From: JBCBXA01 sp039816825
GTDB taxonomy: Bacteria > Pseudomonadota > Alphaproteobacteria > Rhizobiales > Rhizobiaceae
DNA: 6,380 bases
NCBI GenBank assembly: GCA_039816825.1
Contig: JBCBXA010000132.1
Span: forward strand, 1 to 6,380
Direction of reading: 5' to 3'
The translations under genes were made by a program, and so were the position numbers. The notes below the pieces were generated by a model. It searched no databases and had not been told where the DNA came from. It worked only from the letters and a program-made list of their open reading frames with translations. The first letter of the stretch is position 1. The number at the start of each line of letters is the position of its first letter. Of the stretch, positions 1 through 3,836 are shown piece after piece.

Positions 1-187
1 GGTGCAGGTCCGGCTGGTGGAAGCGGCTCCAGTAGCAGGCGCACTGCGCTTTGATATGGTCAGTGAAGGCAAATCGGGCTACGGGCTGGAAAGGTCGCGC
101 CGGACAAACCAAATGAAGAGTAAGAGAGGCCGGCAGTTCTCTCGACCCAGCGCACGTAGAGGCGGACCAAAGCGCCGCCGCGGCTAG
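1..187 (+). CDS. rnr: Ribonuclease R, C-terminal end (5' truncated by window)
   Basis: This is the 3' end of a gene that begins outside the window; the reading frame runs from base 2 to the TAG at 185-187 (61 sense codons). The segment VRLVEAAPVAGALRFDMV matches my recollection of the last strands of the S1 RNA-binding domain of alphaproteobacterial RNase R. It is followed by a tail very rich in Arg and Lys that ends in PKRRRG. RNase R is a processive 3'-to-5' exoribonuclease that degrades structured RNA, and its S1 domain and basic tail bind RNA. The catalytic RNB domain is upstream and not visible. The next gene starts within about ten bases, so co-transcription is likely. The call rests on a short C-terminal piece; another S1-ending ribonuclease is possible but less likely. 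Confidence 0.8.
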   Translation, partial: VQVRLVEAAPVAGALRFDMVSEGKSGYGLERSRRTNQMKSKRGRQFSRPSARRGGPKRRRG

Positions 188-195
188 GAATGAAA

Positions 196-624
196 ATGGC
201 TGACGTTCAACAAGTCTTTGGCAATCTGGACGCGGATCCGAACAAACGCGGCAGGCGCATGGCGATGTTTCGTGGCTGGCGCGGCAAGTGCCCGAATTGC
301 GGCGAAGGCAAGCTCTTTCAAGGTTATTTGGCCAGCACAGAAACTTGCGCGCCTTGCGGTGAGGAACTGTACCATCACCGGGCAGACGATTTCCCGGCCT
401 ATTTGGTGATCTTCATTATTGGCCACACGCTCATTCCTGCCTTCCTGGCGGCCTATTTCTTCATCGATATGGGCCCGTGGGCACAGGTAGCGCTTTGGCT
501 GCCACTCACGATCGTGGCAACGCTCTACCTGCTACCGCGAGTCAAAGGCGCTGTGATCGGACTTCAATGGGCCCTTCGGATGCACGGGTTCGGCGGCCGT
601 GACGAGGACACGTACGAGCTGTGA
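196..624 (+). CDS. DUF983 family zinc-ribbon membrane protein
   Basis: The protein has 142 residues from the ATG at 196. An in-frame ATG at 190 would add two residues, but AGGA at 186-189 is 6 nt from the 196 start and touches the 190 start, so 196 is preferred. Residues 32-35 (CPNC) and 51-54 (CAPC) form two CxxC knuckles, as expected for a treble-clef or zinc-ribbon metal site, and GKCPNCGEGKLF is the typical opening of DUF983 proteins. Two hydrophobic stretches follow (about 67-89 and 95-114), giving a small inner-membrane protein with a cytoplasmic zinc ribbon. The molecular function of DUF983 is not known to me. It lies directly after rnr, a pairing I recall as common in alphaproteobacteria. 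Its stop codon overlaps the GTG start of the next gene, suggesting translational coupling. Confidence 0.9.
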   Translation: MADVQQVFGNLDADPNKRGRRMAMFRGWRGKCPNCGEGKLFQGYLASTETCAPCGEELYHHRADDFPAYLVIFIIGHTLIPAFLAAYFFIDMGPWAQVALWLPLTIVATLYLLPRVKGAVIGLQWALRMHGFGGRDEDTYEL

Positions 625-1553
625 CCAGTCAGATCCCCCTTCTCGACTGGCGGACCTTCCAAACCGACGAAGCGAAATTTGTTGCCGAACTCGGCGCGGC
701 TTGCCGTGACACGGGCTTTTTTCTTCTCAAAGGGCACGACGTTCCACCAAGCCTTATCGAAGATGTCTTTGCGCAGTCGCAAGCGTTCTTTGAGTTGCCA
801 GAAGCTCAGAAGGCACCGTTTGATATCTACGAATCGCCTGCAAACCGGGGCTGGTCTCGCGTTGGATCGGAGAACCTCGACGACGGTGGCGAGCTCAAGG
901 ATATCAAGGAAGCCTTCAATGTCGGCCTAGACCTCGCAGCCGATGATCCGCGCGTTTTGCGGGGCGATCCGTTTCGCGGTGTGAATGTCTGGCCAGATCT
1001 ACCCGGCTTTCAAACCACGATGCTGGAGTATTTTGACGCTGTTCTGAAGTTGAGTGTCGATGTTCACGAGGCGATTGCTCTTGATCTCGGCCTGCCTCGA
1101 CGCTGGTTCGACCAGCATCTGGATGCCCCTTTGGCCACGCTGCGCACACTTTGGTATCCGGGTGGAACCGATGGCGAAAACGAGACCGGTGCGGGTGAAC
1201 ACACCGACTATGGCTCGCTGACCTTCATCATGTCCGATGGGGTACCGGGTCTGCAGCTTCGTCCGCGCGGTCAGACGGATTGGATTGATGTGCCCCATGC
1301 GGATGGAGCTTTCATCGTAAACATTGCGGACTGCCTGATGCGCTGGACGAATGACGTCTACGTCTCAACACCACATCGCGTCCTGCCGCCGGAGCGCAAA
1401 CGCCAATCCATCGCGTTCTTTCTCGACCCCAACCCCGATAGCTTCATTGAGGCACTGCCCAATGCCGAGGGGCCGTCCAAATACCCTCCGATCAGCAGTG
1501 CGGACTATCTCAAGATGCGCCTCAACCAGACTTATGAGGCCGAGGTCGCCTAG
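621..1553 (+). CDS. 2-oxoglutarate/Fe(II)-dependent oxygenase, isopenicillin N synthase-like family
   Basis: A 310-residue soluble protein with the two-part layout of this family. The N-terminal non-heme dioxygenase region is about residues 5-115 (IPLLDW ... GFFLLKGHDVP). The jelly-roll catalytic domain is about 170-275. The iron ligands are visible as HTD (H194, D196) and the distal H252 in STPHRVLPP. R261 and S263 in RQSIAFF form the RxS motif that binds the 2-oxoglutarate carboxylate. Such enzymes hydroxylate, oxidise or cyclise small molecules using O2; the substrate cannot be read from the sequence. It starts with GTG overlapping the DUF983 stop by 4 bases (GTGA). GAGGA at 604-608 is 12 nt upstream, a loose Shine-Dalgarno that fits translation by coupling. 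Length and motifs are complete. Ethylene-forming-enzyme-like or gibberellin-oxidase-like annotation would be equally generic. Confidence 0.92.
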   Translation: MTSQIPLLDWRTFQTDEAKFVAELGAACRDTGFFLLKGHDVPPSLIEDVFAQSQAFFELPEAQKAPFDIYESPANRGWSRVGSENLDDGGELKDIKEAFNVGLDLAADDPRVLRGDPFRGVNVWPDLPGFQTTMLEYFDAVLKLSVDVHEAIALDLGLPRRWFDQHLDAPLATLRTLWYPGGTDGENETGAGEHTDYGSLTFIMSDGVPGLQLRPRGQTDWIDVPHADGAFIVNIADCLMRWTNDVYVSTPHRVLPPERKRQSIAFFLDPNPDSFIEALPNAEGPSKYPPISSADYLKMRLNQTYEAEVA

Positions 1554-1571
1554 CGTTCTGGCGAGCTGTGC

Positions 1572-1600
1572 TTGACATAGTTGGGAGGCTGGCTCATTAA
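1572..1600 (+). promoter_or_regulatory. Candidate sigma-70-type promoter for rpmG
   Basis: A perfect -35 hexamer TTGACA (1572-1577) is followed by a 17-nt spacer and CATTAA (1595-1600), a 3/6 match to the -10 consensus. Transcription would start near A1607, right at the base of the hairpin annotated next. Only 23 bases separate that hairpin from the rpmG ATG, so an rpmG promoter, if separate, has to lie here. Not experimentally supported. Confidence 0.45.
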
Positions 1601-1606
1601 GCGCGC

Positions 1607-1637
1607 ATTCAAGGCTGGGGCGACCCAGCCCTTTTTT
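1607..1637 (+). terminator. Intrinsic terminator after the rnr-DUF983-oxygenase operon; also in the rpmG leader
   Basis: A perfect 7-bp G/C-rich stem, GGCTGGG (1613-1619) with CCCAGCC (1624-1630), is capped by a GCGA (GNRA) tetraloop. It is followed by C and six T (1632-1637), a textbook rho-independent terminator. It lies 60 bases after the oxygenase stop codon. ATTCAA (1607-1612) before it is repeated inverted as TTGAAT (1640-1645) after it, so an alternative longer helix that encloses the T tract is possible (see findings). Confidence 0.85.
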
Positions 1638-1660
1638 CATTGAATTCAGGGCGCGATAAG

Positions 1661-1828
1661 ATGGCCAAAGCCACAACGATCAAGATCAAGCTGCAGTCGA
1701 CGGCCGGCACCGGCCATTTCTACGTCACCAAAAAGAACTCCCGCACGATGACGGAGAAGATGGTGAAGCGTAAATACGATCCGGTGGCGAAAGCTCACGT
1801 TGAATATAAGGAAGCCAAGATCAAGTAA
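1661..1828 (+). CDS. rpmG: 50S ribosomal protein L33
   Basis: A complete 55-residue L33 beginning MAKATTIKIKL and containing the family core FYVTKKNSRTM followed by KRKYDPVAK. It is a structural protein of the large ribosomal subunit near the E site. It lacks the CxxC pairs of zinc-binding L33 and so is the usual zinc-free proteobacterial form. The ATG at 1661 is chosen over an upstream in-frame TTG at 1640, because proteins of this family start MAKxT and the TTG would lie against the terminator T tract. AGGG at 1648-1651 is 9 nt upstream. The gene is isolated between two intrinsic terminators, so it is probably a monocistronic unit. Confidence 0.97.
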   Translation: MAKATTIKIKLQSTAGTGHFYVTKKNSRTMTEKMVKRKYDPVAKAHVEYKEAKIK

Positions 1829-1856
1829 GCTTGGCGGCACATTCTGAATACGTACT

Positions 1857-1892
1857 AAGCCCCGCGCCCATCGTTTGCGGGGCTTTGCTTTT
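1857..1892 (+). terminator. Intrinsic terminator of rpmG
   Basis: A 9-bp perfect stem, AAGCCCCGC (1857-1865) with GCGGGGCTT (1877-1885), has an 11-nt loop and runs into a T-rich stretch (TTTGCTTTT, to 1892). It starts 28 bases after the rpmG stop codon, the standard position for a rho-independent terminator. Confidence 0.85.
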
Positions 1893-1910
1893 GGTGGGTT
1901 TGAAAACTGG

Positions 1911-1977
1911 GTCGACCGAACCGGCCCGGCTTTTGCCTGTAGCCACGCGCGGGGCGCGCGCGAATGGTTCGGCCGAC
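1911..1977. repeat. Long inverted repeat, possible folded RNA element
   Basis: GTCGACCGAACC (1911-1922) is the inverted complement of GGTTCGGCCGAC (1966-1977) except for one A-C mismatch. In a minus-strand RNA this becomes a G-U pair, so all 12 positions pair. Between the arms are two smaller potential hairpins: GGC-TTTT-GCC (1928-1937) and CGCGC with GCGCG (1946-1958). The element lies between the rpmG terminator and the 3' end of the convergent response-regulator gene. The region is very G/C-rich, so chance pairing cannot be excluded. Confidence 0.35.
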
Positions 1978-2064
1978 TGCTCAGCGAGACCCCGGAAGAT
2001 GCGGCGGACCCGGGAGCACGCATAGCGAGCCCATTGGATATGTCCGCACAGGCGTCAAAGCGCA

Positions 2065-2131
2065 AATCAAAACTGTTCAGAGTGCAGTTTTGTTTGCCGA
2101 CAGAGTCAAGAAGTAAACTTAAAACTCTGAA
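2065..2131. repeat. A/T-rich inverted repeats downstream of the response-regulator gene
   Basis: CAAAACTG (2068-2075) and CAGTTTTG (2085-2092) form a perfect 8-bp hairpin with a 9-nt loop. TTCAGAGT (2076-2083) is mirrored by ACTCTGAA (2124-2131), and a further CAGAGT lies at 2101-2106. The three CAGAGT/ACTCTG copies start at 2078, 2101 and 2124. The element lies just beyond the stop of the minus-strand gene and could end its transcript, but there is no good T tract on either strand. Confidence 0.35.
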
Positions 2132-2147
2132 TTTGAATCGATTTTGA

Positions 2148-2987
2148 CTATTTGGAGATCGGCGCAAACGCTCGACGAGGACGTTGACGCATTTCCTCAG
2201 CCGCTGCTGCCTTATCGGCTTCGTCTGCATCTTCCTGCGCCAAGCCGTCAGCTTGCGGTATCGGAGTGACGGAAGACGGCGCCTCTTCATCCTGCCCTGT
2301 TTCGTCCCGATGAAACTTCAGGCCGTCATCGCCTGCTGCGCCATCCTGCCGTGTGAATTTGAGGCTTTCGTCCGAGGCCTCGCCGCTTTCCTGCCGGGTA
2401 AACTTCAGGCCGCTATCGGAGCCTCCGCTTTTCTGACTCTCACGACGGCTGAACTTGAGGCCATCTTCGCCACTGCCGCCGCCGCCCATGGCAACTTCCG
2501 TCTCGGCCAGATTGGACACAATCTCTTCGTGGCCGGTGATGATGTAGCGCCCGCCCTCTTCCGCAATCACGCGCGCATCGCGACTCAGCCATTTGAGCGT
2601 CTTGAGAATAATCATCGGGGAAACGGGTTTGGCGAGCACATGGTGTGCGCCAACCTCGACGGCCTGCATAAGCATGGATCTGGAGGCCTGCGCCGTCACC
2701 ACGATCACAGGCACATAACACAATGGATCCATGTCGGGTCGACGCATGAGGCGGATAAGATCGATGCCGCTGGTTGGCTGCATGGCCAGATCGGTGAGTA
2801 CGACATGTGGTCGCTCGGAATGCATGGACCGAAGCGCATCGTTGACGGAATCAAAGATGCGAACACGGCTCACTTTGATGGACGTCAGAACCGAGCGCAT
2901 GATGGTCTGCATCGGCTTTGACTGCTCGACGACTACGACATTCAGGTTTTCAATCGGAACTTGGAATGTGGCGTTGTTCTTGCTCAT
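2148..2987 (-). CDS. Stand-alone receiver-domain response regulator with a repeat-bearing acidic tail
   Basis: A 279-residue protein. Residues about 14-135 form a CheY-like receiver: strand VVVVEQ (17-22), phospho-acceptor D66 in VVLTDLAMQP, T98 in VPVIVVTAQ and K120 in HHVLAKPVSP. The usual acidic Mg2+-binding pair is reduced to E21-Q22. No DNA-binding, cyclase or kinase domain follows, so it probably acts through protein contacts in the cytoplasm. Residues 165-279 are low-complexity, Gly/Asp/Glu/Gln-rich and predicted disordered. They carry four copies of an LKF(S/T/H)R motif, near 177, 194, 209 and 223. The ATG at 2985-2987 is the only start seen; the Shine-Dalgarno is weak (TGGA). The gene converges on rpmG and diverges from nrdJ and looks monocistronic. 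No kinase partner is in the window, and I do not recognise a named orthologue. Confidence 0.85.
   Translation of the reverse strand: MSKNNATFQVPIENLNVVVVEQSKPMQTIMRSVLTSIKVSRVRIFDSVNDALRSMHSERPHVVLTDLAMQPTSGIDLIRLMRRPDMDPLCYVPVIVVTAQASRSMLMQAVEVGAHHVLAKPVSPMIILKTLKWLSRDARVIAEEGGRYIITGHEEIVSNLAETEVAMGGGGSGEDGLKFSRRESQKSGGSDSGLKFTRQESGEASDESLKFTRQDGAAGDDGLKFHRDETGQDEEAPSSVTPIPQADGLAQEDADEADKAAAAEEMRQRPRRAFAPISK
2298..2468 (-). repeat. Four imperfect LKF(S/T/H)R coding repeats in the response-regulator tail
   Basis: Encoded motifs: GLKFSRRES, GLKFTRQES, SLKFTRQD and GLKFHRDET (residues 176-230), with 17, 15 and 14 residues from one LKF to the next. Each is preceded by acidic residues (ED, SDS, DE, DD). 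Within the LKF triplet the codons change synonymously (Leu CTC/CTG, Lys AAG/AAA, Phe TTC/TTT). This points to conservation at the protein level rather than to a recent DNA duplication. Confidence 0.8.
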
Positions 2988-3181
2988 CGGTCCATCACGG
3001 TCTGGCCCGCCGGCTGCTCTTGCGCTGGCGCGGTGCTGGTTTGGCGAAAAGATAGGCCGCAGCGATTAAAGGCGGCTTTCCCGTCAGGGACGAGCTTTGC
3101 GGATGGTTAGCGAACGGTTTTTGCTTGCCTTCTGTCGCGCTCTTCAGTGAGCTCTCTAGTAGGCTGGGACAACGGGCCGCA

Positions 3182-3248
3182 CACCATGGTTCGTCCACAA
3201 CTTAACTGGCCATTGAGACCCATATCGTGGGGGTCTGTGGAACCGGTG
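3182..3248. ncRNA. Bulged stem-loop candidate of unknown role
   Basis: The 18 consecutive bases at 3231-3248 all have complements upstream, in order. GGGTC pairs with GACCC (3217-3221), TGTGG with CCACA (3195-3199), AACC with GGTT (3188-3191) and GGTG with CACC (3182-3185). The bulges are all on the 5' side. A T5 run follows at 3255-3259, six bases after the stem on the + strand. All pairs are Watson-Crick, so either strand could fold. Transcription is not shown; this could be chance. Confidence 0.25.
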
Positions 3249-3428
3249 GAGAAGTTTTTGGAGGTCCATTTCTTCGGCCTGTTGCGGCGCGCTTTTTTGG
3301 CGCGGCGATGATGTCGGGCGGACATGAGTCATAGGCAAAGTCTCGGTAGCGTATACGAGAATCGCGCGAAGCCCCTCATTTCAATGCATTATTTCGTGCG
3401 AGCCCGCTGAATGACGCCGCTTTGATTT

Positions 3429-3575
3429 TCAATGAACCGTTAAGGCACAACATCTGGTGGCAAAAATAAATCGAGCCACCAGTGCTTGACGCATCCGCCG
3501 CGACTCGGGCTTGTTGATGTCAAGGGGCAGCTCGGGGTTAGTGGAGCTGAAGTTCCAGACATTGTCATTTTCGCG
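3429..3575 (-). other. Open frame with coding-like codon use but no start codon
   Basis: On the minus strand a frame stays open for 48 codons, between a TGA at 3576-3578 and a TGA at 3429-3431. Over its first half about 22 of 25 third positions are G or C, as in genes of this genome (translation includes NFSSTNPELPLDINKPESRR). The only Met is mid-frame, and no start or ribosome-binding site precedes it. It also overlaps the distal NrdR-like boxes. It could be a decayed gene fragment or chance; I recognise no family. Confidence 0.15.
3445..3491 (+). promoter_or_regulatory. Distal pair of NrdR-box-like palindromes
   Basis: Box A, 3445-3460, contains CACAACATCTGGTG and fits the palindromic skeleton CAC-n-A-n-AT-n-T-n-GTG of NrdR boxes at all ten fixed positions. 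Box B, 3476-3491, begins CCACCAG and keeps 6 of 10, with a good left half only. The two start 31 bp apart, close to three helical turns, a spacing described for paired NrdR boxes. The facing halves also form a perfect 8-bp inverted repeat (CTGGTGGC 3454-3461, GCCACCAG 3475-3482) around an A/T-rich 13-base centre. No clear promoter overlaps this pair. Confidence 0.4.
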
Positions 3576-3610
3576 TCACGAACGGGCAACCGGTCGGCGC
3601 TGGCTCTTGC

Positions 3611-3638
3611 TTGCCGCAACCACTGGATGTGGTATGTT
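3611..3638 (+). promoter_or_regulatory. Candidate nrdJ promoter
   Basis: TTGCCG (3611-3616), a 16-nt spacer and TATGTT (3633-3638, 4/6 to the -10 consensus). The start would be near 3645, giving a leader of about 190 nt before nrdJ. It is favoured because NrdR-like boxes lie at about -25 to -10 and +8 to +23 relative to that start, the expected place for a repressor. It could be displaced by a few bases or use another sigma factor. Confidence 0.4.
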
Positions 3639-3667
3639 TAGAATTCGTTAACCCCTACATGTTGCGA
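3620..3667 (+). promoter_or_regulatory. Proximal pair of NrdR-box-like palindromes over the nrdJ promoter
   Basis: Box C, 3620-3635 (CCACTGGATGTGGTAT), and box D, 3652-3667 (CCCCTACATGTTGCGA), each keep 8 of the 10 fixed positions of the CAC-n-A-n-AT-n-T-n-GTG skeleton. They start exactly 32 bp apart. NrdR is the zinc-finger/ATP-cone repressor of ribonucleotide reductase genes and binds paired boxes about three turns apart over promoters. Position, spacing and the downstream gene agree. Each single match is imperfect, so the call rests on the combination. Confidence 0.5.
3637..3651 (+). promoter_or_regulatory. CtrA-like binding site
   Basis: TTTA (3637-3640), seven bases, TTAA (3648-3651) is a 7/8 match to the TTAA-N7-TTAA box of the alphaproteobacterial cell-cycle regulator CtrA. 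It overlaps the end of the candidate -10 and the presumed start of transcription, where CtrA binding would normally repress. The motif is short and could arise by chance. Confidence 0.3.
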
Positions 3668-3676
3668 TTGGGATTA

Positions 3677-3750
3677 CGGGGACAAACTCCCCGAGTCGCT
3701 GTTTGAGTGTTGAATCACGTGGTCGGCTTCTGCTTTGTGAGCAGCCGATC
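3677..3750 (+). promoter_or_regulatory. Structured part of the nrdJ 5' leader
   Basis: Two stem-loops. The first is CGGGG (3677-3681) with CCCCG (3689-3693) and a 7-nt loop. The second pairs GGTCGGCT (3721-3728) with AGCCGATC (3743-3750), including one G-U, and is extended by GCT/AGC (3732-3734, 3740-3742) after a 3-nt bulge. CCCCG could alternatively pair with CGGGG at 3808-3812, 12 bases before the ribosome-binding site. The conserved core of a cobalamin riboswitch (B12 box) was looked for and not found. I recall a described nrdJ RNA motif upstream of such genes; whether this leader belongs to it needs a covariance search. Confidence 0.35.
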
Positions 3751-3824
3751 TCAAAAGAAAATCACATGTCATCAGCAGCCATGGGGGCGAGCGGGTGACA
3801 GACAGGCCGGGGAAGGCCGACAAG

Positions 3825-3830
3825 AGGAGA
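3825..3830 (+). promoter_or_regulatory. Ribosome-binding site of nrdJ
   Basis: AGGAGA lies 6 nt before the ATG at 3837. It is the strongest Shine-Dalgarno sequence in the window and fixes the nrdJ start. Confidence 0.85.
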
Positions 3831-3836
3831 GACCCA

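Larger units (their letters stand above)
2988..3836. other. Long divergent intergenic region between the response regulator and nrdJ
   Basis: 849 bases without a convincing gene. Short open frames on both strands (up to 112 codons) match no family I know, lack ribosome-binding sites and have mixed third-position composition. No tRNA or known RNA gene was recognised. What can be seen is a bulged stem at 3182-3248, paired NrdR-like palindromes, a CtrA-like site, five GANTC sites, a probable nrdJ promoter and its leader. The 3250-3420 part shows only weak inverted repeats: TCTCG/CGAGA at 3341-3360, and CGCGCGAA/TTCGTGCG at 3363-3400. No confident promoter for the minus-strand gene could be read. 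Confidence 0.6.

Noticed and set aside
1875..2147. 90-codon + strand frame after rpmG
   Set aside because: It begins with a non-ATG start inside the rpmG terminator, has no ribosome-binding site and runs through inverted repeats to the convergent gene's stop.
1646..2290. 214-codon minus-strand frame covering rpmG and the 3' intergenic region
   Set aside because: It overlaps rpmG, its terminator and the response-regulator 3' end, and has no start signal or recognisable domain.
2184..2921. 245-codon + strand frame across the response-regulator gene
   Set aside because: The minus-strand frame has a clear receiver domain with D66, T98 and K120; the + strand product matches nothing recognisable.
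3190..3242. DnaA-box-like GTCCACAA / TGTGG sequences suggesting a replication origin
   Set aside because: Only partial 9-mer matches, no A/T-rich unwinding region and no origin-associated genes nearby; better explained as arms of the local stem.
3107..3338. Minus-strand frames of 60-72 codons upstream of the response regulator
   Set aside because: Basic, low-complexity translations with mixed third-position use, no ribosome-binding site, and two frames overlapping each other.
3517..3651. 44-codon + strand frame starting at ATG 3517 and ending at the TAA after the nrdJ promoter
   Set aside because: It runs through the proposed promoter and NrdR-like boxes, has no Shine-Dalgarno at a usable distance and an unconvincing translation.
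3640..3836. Cobalamin riboswitch upstream of nrdJ
   Set aside because: Expected from biology, but the conserved core and B12-box sequences are not present; only unrelated stem-loops are seen.
2988..3836. tRNA or other standard RNA gene in the long gap
   Set aside because: No T-loop consensus with matching acceptor stem and no familiar structured RNA was found by eye on either strand.
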